Shown in pieces: positions 7,264 to 15,103 of a DNA stretch of 33,644 nucleotides; the stretch's first letter is position 1; each line of letters opens with the position of its first letter. Origin of the DNA: Candidatus Thorarchaeota archaeon (GTDB lineage: Archaea; Asgardarchaeota; Thorarchaeia; Thorarchaeales; Thorarchaeaceae). The translations under genes and the position numbers were made by a program. The DNA is taken from contig JAEORG010000355.1 in NCBI GenBank assembly GCA_016841005.1, forward strand, positions 1-33,644, written 5' to 3'. Below the pieces are notes generated by a model. That model did not search any database and was not told where the DNA came from. It worked only from the letters and a program-made list of their open reading frames with translations.

Positions 7264-9087
7264 ATGAACAAATACAGAATTGTAGCAGAAATCACAATTG
7301 CTGCATTCATGTTAATGGCTATTTCTCCAGCTTTTGCCAGTGCGCAGACTAATGCATACGACAATGTCAAAGTTGGGCCATTTGTGGACAAAGTCGTCTA
7401 CAATGTCATTACACAGGATGATCAACAGGTGCTTTCTCTACAGGACGATGAGATCGACCTTATCGGTGATATGGTAGATCCCAGCTTTTTAGATACACTT
7501 TCTGAGGCTGAAGATATAGAGGTCGCTAATGTATTGAGAAACGGATACGGATATCTCACAATAAATTGTGCAAATTATCCTTACAACATAACAGCATTCA
7601 GAAGAGCTTTAGCATTTGCCCTTGACAAAGAGGCAATCTCTGATTATGTCTGGGACGGGTTATCAGTCCCACAGGACAGTTGTGTTGCACAAGTGAATCC
7701 CTTTTCAATCGAAGGCCAACTGCCATATACATACTACGAATCCAACATAGCACTTGGAAACCAACTTCTTGACGACGCGGGTTTTCTAGATGTTGACGAT
7801 GATGGAATAAGGGAAGCTCCTGATGGTTCGAAGTTTGATGTTTTAGTTGAATGTTCCTCATCATCTAATATCGCAATCGAAGTAGGTGAATTGACTGAAG
7901 CGGCACTGACTGCCCTGAACATTCAAGCAAACTCAGTTTCGACTGACTTTTACGAGTATCTAGCTCGATTGAACTATCATGGTGATTTTGACATCGTATT
8001 CCTTGGAGTCAGCTTCAATAACTTCGATGTAAATTGGTTGGCATACAACTATTGGTCTGAATATGCAAACGAGCCTTTCTGGAACTCTCCAGCTTTTCAA
8101 AATGAAACATACGACTCCTGGCGAGATCAGTTACTCCATGCAACTGATTATGAGGAAGTATATGAAGCTGCAACTAAGATGCAGGAGGTTTGGGTCTATG
8201 AATGTCCAGAAATTGTTTGCTATGAGAACATCCTTCTCTCAGCCTATAGAACAGATAGGTTTGAGGATTGGGTAAATTCACCAATTGATGGAGTTCCTGG
8301 TTGGTGGACAAACTATAAGGCTAAGATGAAGGCGAGCATAGGAGGTCCATTTGGAGGGTCTCTAAGGTGGAGCAATCCCCTTGATATCGATTCCTTCAAC
8401 TTTATGGTATCAACATCTGCTTATACCATGAATGTATTGAATATGTTATACGATTCTTTGATTCAACCTGGTCCTGATGGTCTTGATGTTTTACTGTTAG
8501 CAGAATCATATACCATTGAAACGCATGAGGATAATCCAGGAATCCCAGAAGGTTATTCTCGATTCACTTTCAATATCATTCAAAATGCGACTTGGTCTGA
8601 TGGTGTCCCACTTACTGCAGAAGATGTAGCATTCACGATGAACTACCTGAGAGATACCCCCGGCAATCAGTATGGTTCAAATCTTAATGACATGACAGCT
8701 GCATATGCACCGACACCATATACTGCAGTCATCGAATTTGGTAGTGAGTCGTTTTGGTACCTTCATGTTGCAGGATATAAGCCAATCTTACCTAAGCATG
8801 TGTTTGAGGCAGTTGGTCTAGAAAACTGGAACACTTGGAATCCGAGTCCTCCTGATGAACCTATGGTCACATCTGGTCCATTCAATGTTTCAGAATATAT
8901 CGCAGGAGAGTTTACAGAGCTTACATACAATCCTAACTATTTCTTTGGTCCGGATAGATCTCTTTCCTCTACTACCACTATTGGAGATGTCAATGGTCCA
9001 GACCTCACTCTGGCAATAGTTGCTGGAGCAGTCGGAGCAGCTGTAGTCATTCTTGTAGGTGGTTTTGTTCTCCTGAGAAATAGATAG
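7264..9087 (+). CDS. ABC transporter substrate-binding protein (family 5), halves in circularly permuted order, membrane anchored
   Basis: The start is ATG 7264 with GGAG 10 bases upstream; the longer frame from GTG 7243 would put that site inside the gene. A signal peptide (residues ~1-28) ends in FASAQ. The mature part carries family-5 (OppA/DppA) signatures in reversed order. Residues ~40-350 hold what is normally the C-terminal half: DDEIDLIGDM, FRRALAFALDKEAI, LLDDAGF, and the DYEEVYEAATKMQEVW helix. After a short GGPFGG linker, residues ~365-565 hold what is normally the N-terminal half: NMLYDSLIQPGPDG, ATWSDGVPLTAEDVAFTM, KPILPKHVFE, TSGPFNVSEYIAGE. A C-terminal hydrophobic helix (~580-604) would anchor it, as is common in archaea. 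It should capture peptides or related solutes outside the membrane. No permease or ATPase gene of the Opp type lies nearby. Confidence 0.88.
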   Translation: MNKYRIVAEITIAAFMLMAISPAFASAQTNAYDNVKVGPFVDKVVYNVITQDDQQVLSLQDDEIDLIGDMVDPSFLDTLSEAEDIEVANVLRNGYGYLTINCANYPYNITAFRRALAFALDKEAISDYVWDGLSVPQDSCVAQVNPFSIEGQLPYTYYESNIALGNQLLDDAGFLDVDDDGIREAPDGSKFDVLVECSSSSNIAIEVGELTEAALTALNIQANSVSTDFYEYLARLNYHGDFDIVFLGVSFNNFDVNWLAYNYWSEYANEPFWNSPAFQNETYDSWRDQLLHATDYEEVYEAATKMQEVWVYECPEIVCYENILLSAYRTDRFEDWVNSPIDGVPGWWTNYKAKMKASIGGPFGGSLRWSNPLDIDSFNFMVSTSAYTMNVLNMLYDSLIQPGPDGLDVLLLAESYTIETHEDNPGIPEGYSRFTFNIIQNATWSDGVPLTAEDVAFTMNYLRDTPGNQYGSNLNDMTAAYAPTPYTAVIEFGSESFWYLHVAGYKPILPKHVFEAVGLENWNTWNPSPPDEPMVTSGPFNVSEYIAGEFTELTYNPNYFFGPDRSLSSTTTIGDVNGPDLTLAIVAGAVGAAVVILVGGFVLLRNR

Positions 9088-9097
9088 TACTAAACAA

Positions 9098-9126
9098 AGG
9101 GGAGATATCTCCCCTCTTCTTTTTTT
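9098..9126 (+). terminator. Intrinsic-type terminator of the substrate-binding protein gene
   Basis: GGGGAGATATCTCCCC (9099-9114) is a perfect self-complementary stem, extended by A9098/T9115, and is followed by TCTTCTTTTTTT. It lies 11 bases after the stop codon, in the gap before a convergent gene. Confidence 0.7.
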
Positions 9127-9147
9127 AATGAGAATAAATTAAATTCA

Positions 9148-9534
9148 TCAAGCTGACGATACTTTCGCACCTACCACTTCTGAATGCGAATTCTCTACTT
9201 CAATATCAGTAATTCCCAATATATTGTGGAGTTCTTCATCAATTTGAAACAGTCCCTGAACAAGAAGAGGTTCTACTATTTCTCGTAGCTGTTCCACTCT
9301 TCTCCTGTTGAGGGAGTACATTTTGTGTCTCATATCGCGAAGACTTGGTTTCCACTGTACTAAGTTCTCATCTATTAGATTGCTGATTGCATAGAACACA
9401 GTTCGAATCGGTAATTCAGTCCTCTGTGCAATATCTCTGGGAGATACTGGTCCATTCTCCACAATGAAAGAGAGAACCTCAACTGCACTTTTTGATAACA
9501 TGCAGAGGACTATTCCGGGCATTCGATCACACAT
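9148..9534 (-). CDS. Winged-helix transcriptional regulator (MarR/TrmB-like)
   Basis: The 128-residue protein carries one winged HTH: helix SAVEVLSFIVENG, helix SPRDIAQRT, recognition helix PIRTVFYAISNLIDENLV, and a wing WKPSLRDMRHKMYSL. A C-terminal helix (RRVEQLREIVEPLLVQGLF) is probably for dimerisation. There is no ligand-binding domain or Cys-rich site. Starts at 9534, 9522 and 9501 are possible; the last (MLSKSAVEVL) gives the usual MarR-type N-terminus, while the one at 9522 is preceded by a GTGAT-like site. It is divergent from the larger HTH gene at 9718 and shares a 183-base control region with it, and it is convergent with the substrate-binding protein. Regulation of one of these neighbours is plausible but not shown. 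Confidence 0.78.
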   Translation of the reverse strand: MCDRMPGIVLCMLSKSAVEVLSFIVENGPVSPRDIAQRTELPIRTVFYAISNLIDENLVQWKPSLRDMRHKMYSLNRRRVEQLREIVEPLLVQGLFQIDEELHNILGITDIEVENSHSEVVGAKVSSA

Positions 9535-9624
9535 CTTATCAGATTGAGACTACAATCCACTTGATTGTACAGGGTTTATAGAAAATTCATTATTAAGTAT
9601 AGACATTAGAGTAAAATTATTATA

Positions 9625-9643
9625 TGCTATAATGACTATAGCA
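9625..9643. promoter_or_regulatory. Operator-like palindrome TGCTATA-N5-TATAGCA
   Basis: TGCTATA (9625-9631) and TATAGCA (9637-9643) are a perfect inverted repeat with a 5-base spacer, in the gap between two divergent HTH regulator genes. The spacing suits a dimeric winged-helix repressor. Part of it (AATGACTATA, 9631-9640) resembles the ATTGACTATA half-site at 9692. Confidence 0.45.
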
Positions 9644-9657
9644 TTTATATGAAAAGA

Positions 9658-9717
9658 TATAGTCAATAAATTATATAAGCTGAGAATTTCAATTGACTAT
9701 AGAAGTGGTGAATCACC
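9658..9717 (+). promoter_or_regulatory. Promoter of the larger HTH regulator, TATA box flanked by inverted half-sites
   Basis: TTATATAA (9671-9678) is a good archaeal TATA box about 40 bases before the GTG start at 9718. It lies between TATAGTCAAT (9658-9667) and ATTGACTATA (9692-9701), which are exact reverse complements of each other. A protein binding both arms would cover the TATA box and the start of transcription, the classic way to repress an archaeal promoter. GGTGAATCACC (9707-9717), a near-palindrome containing the GGTG ribosome site, directly precedes the start codon. Confidence 0.6.
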
Positions 9718-10482
9718 GTGGATAATCAGGTTACTGATACCTTGTCGGGCATCAAGCTGACAAAAGATGGAAAGACTCCAATGAAAGAGATTGAATTAGT
9801 TACAGATCAATCTAGAGCTGATGTACTTGTTGATCCAATTCGAACCAATATCTTGCGTATACTAAAAGAAGGTGTAACAGATTTCATCACTTCTACTTCC
9901 ATGGATCCTGAAACAGGGGATAGAATTATCCGTGAAAAAGAAGTCACGAGAGGAGCATTATCTGCGGTAGAGATTGTGAATCGTTCAAAGGAACCAGAAA
10001 ATGGTATTGAGCCATTCTCTTTAAGTCAAGCGTATCACCATTTATCCAAACTTATCGAACATGGTTATGTAATAAAATTCGGTACTGTAACCAAAGGTAA
10101 GCGAACTACTGACTACTATAGACGTTGTGCTAATACTTTCATATTCAACCTCCTTCCTGGAAAACCAGCTCAAACCATTGAGGAACGGATGAAGCTAGCC
10201 AGAGACCAGATGTCATCTTATACAGACCAGATTCTTGAGTTATTTGACTTCAAACTCAATATGAATGAACGTGAAAAATTAGTAGATTTACTTACAAAAA
10301 CTGAAATCATCCGGTTGGAAACACAATCATTTTCTAAAATTGTAAATCTTTCACGAAGCGATATCACTACAATGGACCAGATGGAAATTCTACATGATGT
10401 TATCAATATCTATCTCATCAAGAATGATGAATGGGTTCGTGAATCACGCAAATTACACGACTTTCTATTCTCAAAGATCTGA
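9718..10482 (+). CDS. ArsR-like winged-helix transcriptional regulator with an extended HTH
   Basis: The 254-residue protein starts at GTG 9718 after a GGTG ribosome site. The DNA-binding region opens with the ArsR-type helix DPIRTNILRILKEGV (~38-52). After an insert of ~45 residues (SMDPETGDRIIREKEVTRG) comes the recognition helix FSLSQAYHHLSKLIEHGYV (~100-118) and a wing ending TTDYYRRC. The long helical C-terminal half (~150-254) is probably for dimerisation or sensing and matches nothing I recognise. Lone Cys residues make metal sensing unlikely. Inverted half-sites surround its own TATA box, so autoregulation is the simplest reading (inference). It is followed after 80 bases by the QueG-like gene, which has its own TATA-like stretch. 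Confidence 0.78.
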   Translation: MDNQVTDTLSGIKLTKDGKTPMKEIELVTDQSRADVLVDPIRTNILRILKEGVTDFITSTSMDPETGDRIIREKEVTRGALSAVEIVNRSKEPENGIEPFSLSQAYHHLSKLIEHGYVIKFGTVTKGKRTTDYYRRCANTFIFNLLPGKPAQTIEERMKLARDQMSSYTDQILELFDFKLNMNEREKLVDLLTKTEIIRLETQSFSKIVNLSRSDITTMDQMEILHDVINIYLIKNDEWVRESRKLHDFLFSKI

Positions 10483-10562
10483 ACTAGAGTTAGTGCAATT
10501 CTGTTTACATCTTTCTTGATATTCATATACAATATATCCACCTCAATGAGGAAACAACCTTC

Positions 10563-11528
10563 TTGGAGGGTAACACGATTTCCTCAAAGACACTACCAAA
10601 CCTAAATTACTCAGAACCTAATGAAATGACATATGCCTACAGGATAATGTCGGTCAGACATTTTCCAATGATGCAGAATTTTGTCAATCAACTGATGGAA
10701 TCAGGCATCCTAAGTGATAATTCCACATATCGAGGATACCTCAATGAGTTATCATTTACTATACCAGATTCTATCCCTGACGCAAAATCTGTTATCATCA
10801 TAGCAGTATTTACTCCACTTGGTCTTGTGAATTTTCATTACCGAGGAGAGAAATATGAGATTACAATACCCCCACAATATTACCACTTGGGAATAACTCG
10901 CGACCAACTAAAGGATATAATTCGAGATACAATAATCCATGACGATGGATATAATATTGAATTTGCAAATTCATATCTATTCTTGAAGTCTTTAGCTGCT
11001 TTCACTGGACTTGCGAAATATGGTCGTAACAACATATGTTATGTTGAAGAGATGGGAAGTATGATTTCATTGCATGCGTTCCTGACAAATTACGAGTTTG
11101 AAGAAGACCATTTTTCTGAAATGAGGATGATGGAACATTGCGAATCCTGTAAAATTTGTATGATTAATTGTCCTACAAATGCAATCAAGGAAGACAACTT
11201 TGTTGTGGATATAAGCAAATGCGTAACTCTCTACAACGAAGTAGATGATGAATTTCCTGATTGGATTCAACCAGAAGTGCACAACTCTCTCATGGGTTGT
11301 ATGAAATGTCAGAATAAATGTCCAGCAAATAGAGAGGTTATACTGAAAACAATTTATCTTGAAGATATAACTGAAGAGGAAACCGAACAAATTCTCAAAG
11401 GAACTTCTTCTCCTGAATTGTTGGAGTCGCTTTCAAGGAAACTTCGAGGATTTTACCCTGCAACATCTGAAGAATCATTTCAGATATTCACTCGGAATTT
11501 AAGAATGTTGATCCCGAATGAATTCTGA
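10563..11528 (+). CDS. QueG/reductive-dehalogenase-like protein with two 4Fe-4S clusters
   Basis: The 321-residue protein has a QueG-like N-terminal half: IPDAKSVIIIAVF (~75) and LKSLAAFTGLAKYGRNN (~142-158), the counterpart of the family's 'A..aGLG..GkN' block, then GSMISLHAFLTN. Next comes a double 4Fe-4S domain: C193-x2-C196-x2-C199-x3-C203-P, a lone Cys in DISKCVTLYNE, and GCMKCQNKCPANRE. This layout is that of epoxyqueuosine reductase and related cobalamin-dependent reductases. The C-terminal HEAT-like extension of true QueG is absent and the surrounding genes are not queuosine genes, so the substrate is open. The start is TTG 10563 with GAGG upstream (10547-10550); an ATG at 10626 is an alternative. 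It abuts the next, convergent gene with no gap. Confidence 0.75.
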   Translation: MEGNTISSKTLPNLNYSEPNEMTYAYRIMSVRHFPMMQNFVNQLMESGILSDNSTYRGYLNELSFTIPDSIPDAKSVIIIAVFTPLGLVNFHYRGEKYEITIPPQYYHLGITRDQLKDIIRDTIIHDDGYNIEFANSYLFLKSLAAFTGLAKYGRNNICYVEEMGSMISLHAFLTNYEFEEDHFSEMRMMEHCESCKICMINCPTNAIKEDNFVVDISKCVTLYNEVDDEFPDWIQPEVHNSLMGCMKCQNKCPANREVILKTIYLEDITEEETEQILKGTSSPELLESLSRKLRGFYPATSEESFQIFTRNLRMLIPNEF

Positions 11529-11795
11529 TTATTTCGTGTCCTCCAACTCTTTCCTTTGTGCTTCTCTATCTTCTTTCCTGTATTGAGTCCAGTAATAACC
11601 TCTATAGCCCACATAAATTAGTGAAACAGCAATTCCTGCAATAGCTGATTGAAACATGTCAAAAGGAATGTATCCATAGTACGATAGAAAGACAGCTAGA
11701 ATAGGTGTGAGAATTATGCTGATTGCTGCATATTGCCCAAAGGTATACGGAGTTCCTCTTGGTTGGTATGCAATGTCGTTTTTCTCTACAGTCAT
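11529..11795 (-). CDS. Small two-helix membrane protein of unknown function
   Basis: This 88-residue protein has a polar N-terminus, two hydrophobic helices (YAAISIILTPILAVFLSYYG, ~22-41, and FQSAIAGIAVSLIYVGY, ~48-64) and a strongly charged helical tail (YRKEDREAQRKELEDTK). Both ends are probably cytoplasmic. It belongs to no family I recognise. Its stop codon abuts the stop of the convergent QueG-like gene. A 158-base gap separates it from the divergent cupin gene. Confidence 0.65.
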   Translation of the reverse strand: MTVEKNDIAYQPRGTPYTFGQYAAISIILTPILAVFLSYYGYIPFDMFQSAIAGIAVSLIYVGYRGYYWTQYRKEDREAQRKELEDTK

Positions 11796-11904
11796 TTTGA
11801 ATCGAGCAGGAATAACATTCTGTATATCAAGAGAGTATCTGTTTACGCAGAATCCTTCAAGAAATCGTAATCTTCTGCTATATCCAATACTGCATCATAT
11901 CCAT

Positions 11905-11925
11905 TAACTATAGTTTATATAGAAT
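11905..11925 (+). promoter_or_regulatory. Probable TATA-box promoter of the cupin gene
   Basis: The stretch AACTATAGTTTATATAGAA lies about 30-48 bases before the ATG at 11954. It contains TTTATATA, a canonical archaeal TATA element, overlapped by the short palindrome AACTATAGTT. Confidence 0.45.
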
Positions 11926-11953
11926 GGTCCAAATGAGATCTGCGTGAAATCAA

Positions 11954-12253
11954 ATGAGTAGTGGCAATATTTTCGAAAATGTTGTATTCCCGAAGGGTGG
12001 TCCTAACAAGACGCTACTCGCTCAGATGGGAAACTATAATGTAGCAAGGATTTCTTTAGGAACTGGTGCACGGATTCCGCCGCATGTTGCAGATCATTCA
12101 GCAGTTTTTATTGTATTGAGAGGTAAAGCAATAATCACTAGTGGTGATGAAGAGGTTGAACTTCGAGAGAATCAATTCATTGCGATGGAAGCAAACCAGA
12201 TGCGCGGCATTCAAGCTTTAGAGGATTTAGTAATCCTAGGGATACACGATTAA
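11954..12253 (+). CDS. Single-domain cupin protein
   Basis: The 99-residue protein is a minimal cupin beta barrel. Motif 1 is seen around GTGARIPPHVADHSAVFIVLRGKA (~37-60), where the family's two metal His residues are represented by H44 and H48, and motif 2 around ENQFIAMEANQMRGIQAL. The motif 2 His is absent, so metal binding may be partial or lost. Such proteins range from sugar-binding or sensing folds to small dioxygenases and isomerases; the sequence does not decide. It is monocistronic and followed by a terminator-bearing gap before the convergent rubredoxin gene. Confidence 0.8.
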   Translation: MSSGNIFENVVFPKGGPNKTLLAQMGNYNVARISLGTGARIPPHVADHSAVFIVLRGKAIITSGDEEVELRENQFIAMEANQMRGIQALEDLVILGIHD

Positions 12254-12277
12254 TCAGGATCTCGGTTCACACTTGGT

Positions 12278-12318
12278 AAGAAAAAGAATGGCCCCTCTAT
12301 GAATGCTCCATCGGGGCC
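12278..12318 (-). terminator. Terminator of the rubredoxin gene
   Basis: Read leftward, GGCCCC and GGGGCC (12313-12318 and 12290-12295) form a 6 bp GC stem with a possible inner ATG/CAT pair, followed by ATTCTTTTTCTT. It starts 18 bases past the rubredoxin stop codon. Confidence 0.55.
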
Positions 12319-12335
12319 GTCTGCAGTCAGGAAAA

Positions 12336-12497
12336 TTACTCCATCAATTCAAAGTCTTCTTTAGCTGCTCCACACATGGGGCAGACCCAATCATCTGGTA
12401 GGTCATCAAACTTTGTCCCTGCTGCAATTCCGCCGTCTGGATCCCCAGCATCCTCATCGTAGATATAGCCACAGACTAAGCATTCATACTTTGCCAT
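12336..12497 (-). CDS. Rubredoxin
   Basis: This is a 53-residue one-iron electron carrier, complete and canonical: [20 protein letters not shown] with C6-x2-C9, then [14 protein letters not shown] with C39-x2-C42, which together bind one Fe. The open frame extends 43 codons further upstream, but that part looks like untranslated sequence. The ATG at 12497 has GGAG about 11 bases before it and gives the normal family length. In anaerobic archaea rubredoxin passes electrons to oxygen- or peroxide-detoxifying enzymes, or to other oxidoreductases. No such partner is directly adjacent, although a thioredoxin-like gene lies 1.5 kb away. Confidence 0.95.
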   Translation of the reverse strand: MAKYECLVCGYIYDEDAGDPDGGIAAGTKFDDLPDDWVCPMCGAAKEDFELME

Positions 12498-12596
12498 TTC
12501 ATGATTCTCCAATCTATCTATGGTATGATGAAATGATATGCATTCCATCCGTTTTAAGCCTGTGTCTAAACATGATAAAAAGGGTTGGGTCGGGAG

Positions 12597-12624
12597 GAGA
12601 GGATGGCCGATTTGGCCATCTCTC
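12597..12624 (-). terminator. Probable terminator of the acidic-tail membrane protein gene
   Basis: ATGGCC (12603-12608) pairs with GGCCAT (12614-12619), and the stem extends as GAGA/TCTC with one bulged base. Read leftward it lies just after the stop codon of the gene ending at 12632 and is followed by a pyrimidine-rich stretch that ends in TTTTTA. Confidence 0.45.
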
Positions 12625-12631
12625 ATGAAGA

Positions 12632-13918
12632 TTAGTACTCTGAGTCATCCTCGGAAGATTCCTCAGGAGTAAGTTCTTCCTCATCCTCAATAGAATCATC
12701 TTCTTCCTCGCCAGAGTCCTCCATTGATTCGGGTTCCTCATCCATCGGTTCTGAAGTCATATCTTCTTCTCCAGGTGTGAAGCTTTCCGCTTCCTCACCA
12801 TCTTCATAGACCACTTCTTCTACAGGAACCACAGGTAATTCTTCTGGTGTTTCAGGAGTGGCAAGGACCTTTCCAGATTTGCGCATATAATTGAGTTCCA
12901 TAATTAATGCTACAAGTGGGAAGATGATGAGTTTAAGCCCATCTGTTACTGATGCCATATTTGATGCATTTACTCCAGCAGCTAACAATATCGCGGTGAA
13001 AGTGACATCAACAAAGACGTAGCACGAAGCCAAGAAATATGTGAAGGTAGCAGCTGATTCTTTTGACAACTTCCATCGAGTCTCAAGCTCGGCTCTACTT
13101 GCAAGTGTTCTTCCTACCCCACTCATTGTGTACAGAAGGAAAAAGATTGTGATAAGAAGACCAACAATATCAATACCAAGGTCTACAGGTTTGAGAACAT
13201 TGTAGATAAAATAGGCTGAATAAAGAGCAACAAAGAATCCAAGCATGGCCAAGTTGTCTGCAGTAGCCTTATTCCTCTCCTTTGTGATTAGAAGACCATT
13301 CAGGAAATTGAATCCTAATGCTACAAGAAGGCCAATCCCGCCAAGAAACATTGAAGGTAAGGATACCTGTGTCGGATAGATGATAAACGCAGTTACAACA
13401 AATGAACCAACGAGCAAAATATAGTTGAAGACATTGGTAGTCCATAATAATACTGTCATCATTTTCGATCTATGTTCGATATCTACACTCTTTGCGATTC
13501 CCAAACTTGTTCTTGTTGAGAAATATGCCTGAAAGCCGATCCAGAGGAAGAAACCAACGAACACAAGAATAAGAAGGAATCCAAACAATAGGATGACTGA
13601 TGGAATAAACAATACAATACTTACAATTATCCATATAATTGTAAGAATCAGTGATCTTCCATAAGACTCATCGCTAGCAATAAACCTCTGAAATCCTAAT
13701 AATGCTACAATTGTTGTGATCATGAAAAAGAATGGAAATATTGCTCCCAATAGAGTAAGTATAGCGCTTGCTCCTGGAAAATATGTTGCGATGATTCGTT
13801 CTAGTAAATAGATTGACAAGGCTCCTATGAAGAAAATCAATGTAATCCATTTCAATCGCTTTGACGCAAAGAAGAGTTTCAACCCTTCAATAAAATTGGT
13901 CAGAACCGGTATCTCCAC
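12632..13918 (-). CDS. Polytopic membrane protein with a long acidic cytoplasmic tail
   Basis: The start is GTG 13918 with GGGAGG about 9 bases upstream. Residues ~20-340 contain about nine to ten hydrophobic helices (for example [19 protein letters not shown] and [20 protein letters not shown]) with short loops and no transporter motif that I recognise. The last ~80 residues are almost entirely Glu, Asp, Ser and Pro ([20 protein letters not shown]), a disordered, highly negative tail. The codons in the tail vary, so it is not a DNA slippage product. There is no charged residue pattern of a channel or pump. It lies 42 bases downstream of the thioredoxin-like gene on the same strand, and the two may share a transcript. 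Confidence 0.75.
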   Translation of the reverse strand: MEIPVLTNFIEGLKLFFASKRLKWITLIFFIGALSIYLLERIIATYFPGASAILTLLGAIFPFFFMITTIVALLGFQRFIASDESYGRSLILTIIWIIVSIVLFIPSVILLFGFLLILVFVGFFLWIGFQAYFSTRTSLGIAKSVDIEHRSKMMTVLLWTTNVFNYILLVGSFVVTAFIIYPTQVSLPSMFLGGIGLLVALGFNFLNGLLITKERNKATADNLAMLGFFVALYSAYFIYNVLKPVDLGIDIVGLLITIFFLLYTMSGVGRTLASRAELETRWKLSKESAATFTYFLASCYVFVDVTFTAILLAAGVNASNMASVTDGLKLIIFPLVALIMELNYMRKSGKVLATPETPEELPVVPVEEVVYEDGEEAESFTPGEEDMTSEPMDEEPESMEDSGEEEDDSIEDEEELTPEESSEDDSEY

Positions 13919-13960
13919 TATTTAATCCTCCCAACTTGATATACTACAGTACACATTGAG

Positions 13961-14431
13961 CTATTTATTCCTAAGCACATGAAGGATTTCCGCTTCAAGA
14001 GTTTCTTTAACAGTTGGTTTTTCGATGAGGACTGCAACTTTCTCTCCTTCTTTATTGAAGAAGAAAAAGTAGGGGATTGCTGTGACTTTCCACTCATTTG
14101 TTTCAGGTGGTGATGGTGGTACAGCCCACTTCACATCTGGATCCAAAGGAGCTGTCTTTATCCCGCTAAAGACCAAAACCTCCAAACCCAGCTCTTCCAC
14201 AAGGCGAAGCATTACTGGCATCGCATTTTTACAATCTTTACACCATGCAGCACTGAAGATGACTACTGTAAGATCCTTGATTTCATCCTTCAACTCATCG
14301 ACGACCTGTTTGTCCAAGTTGTACTCCTCGTACATCTCCATGAGAATATCCTGATCCTTCCCCTCAAGCGCATCAATATATCCTCGTACAGTTGTAGTTC
14401 GATTTCGTATATCGTCGAGGTTAGCTTTCAT
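13961..14431 (-). CDS. Thioredoxin-fold protein with WCKDC active site
   Basis: The 156-residue protein has a helical N-terminal extension of ~50 residues before a thioredoxin fold. TVVIFSAAWCKDCKNAMPVM holds the redox pair C64-x2-C67, and VTAIPYFFFF carries the cis-Pro loop. No signal peptide is present, so it is cytosolic. The fold implies disulfide exchange with protein partners. The KD dipeptide between the cysteines differs from classical GP, and together with the extension it points to a specialised member rather than the general thioredoxin. It is divergent from the small GTPase gene and 42 bases upstream of the acidic-tail membrane protein. A TATA-like stretch (ATATTATAAC, read leftward near 14472-14482) precedes it. 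Confidence 0.85.
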   Translation of the reverse strand: MKANLDDIRNRTTTVRGYIDALEGKDQDILMEMYEEYNLDKQVVDELKDEIKDLTVVIFSAAWCKDCKNAMPVMLRLVEELGLEVLVFSGIKTAPLDPDVKWAVPPSPPETNEWKVTAIPYFFFFNKEGEKVAVLIEKPTVKETLEAEILHVLRNK

Positions 14432-14550
14432 AGAACGAATGCCAAACGAGGTTCCTTCTAAAGCTATCGTTATAATATCGTATGTTCAAAACCAATGTCC
14501 AACATACTCTCATATACTAGATTGTTCGAGCCTATCTCGGAAGGATTCAC

Positions 14551-15093
14551 TTGACTGTGGAACTGTATAAGGCCATACTGATAGGGCCAAGAAATGTCGG
14601 AAAAAGTTCTATTGTACGTAGATATCTTGAGGATATATTTACAGACACCTATACAGCTACAGTTGGAGTCGATATGAAAGCCCATAGTATGGATTTTCCT
14701 GATGGCACTGTTGTCATGAATATTGTTGATTTAGGTGGTCAGGAATCTTTCGATATGTTGAGGTCGAAGTTCTACCAAGGTGCACATCACGTAATGCTGA
14801 TCTATGACTGTACTGAACGAGATACCTACGACCAAATCGTAGATTGGTATGAGAATCTTGCTCTCAGTTTCTGCGAAGCCGAGAAAAATCCCATAAGTGG
14901 CGCTCTGGTTTCAAATAAATGCGATTTAGTAGATAAAGCAGAAGTAACCCCTCAGGAAGGTAAACAACTTGCTGATGTGCTTTGTCTTGATTTCTTTGAA
15001 ACTAGCGCAAAGACTGGTCTGGGAGTTGGTGAACTTTTCATTAATGCAGCAACAACCAGCCGTACTCGTTTTGGTAGAGGTGGATTCAACTAA
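14551..15093 (+). CDS. Ras/Rab-like small GTPase (Asgard eukaryotic-signature type)
   Basis: At 180 residues it is a single G domain with every motif: G1 GPRNVGKS (12-19), G2 Thr37 in ATVGVDM, G3 DLGGQE (60-65), G4 NKCD (122-125), G5 ETSAK (150-154). Gln64 in G3 is the catalytic Gln of Ras/Rab proteins. The effector region TYTATVGVDMKAH has the Rab-like layout. The C-terminus (TRFGRGGFN) has no Cys or CaaX/CC motif, so no prenyl anchor is expected. The start is TTG 14551, preceded by AAGGA with 5-6 base spacing; a GTG two codons later is possible. Such GTPases are greatly expanded in Asgard archaea and their functions are largely unknown. No obvious GAP or GEF (longin, roadblock) gene lies nearby. 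Confidence 0.93.
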   Translation: MTVELYKAILIGPRNVGKSSIVRRYLEDIFTDTYTATVGVDMKAHSMDFPDGTVVMNIVDLGGQESFDMLRSKFYQGAHHVMLIYDCTERDTYDQIVDWYENLALSFCEAEKNPISGALVSNKCDLVDKAEVTPQEGKQLADVLCLDFFETSAKTGLGVGELFINAATTSRTRFGRGGFN

Positions 15094-15103
15094 AAAGAGT
15101 GAA

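Noticed and set aside
12498..12626. N-terminal extension of rubredoxin by 43 codons.
   Set aside because: The ATG at 12497 has a good GGAG site and gives the normal 53-residue length. The extension overlaps the terminator hairpin of the upstream gene.
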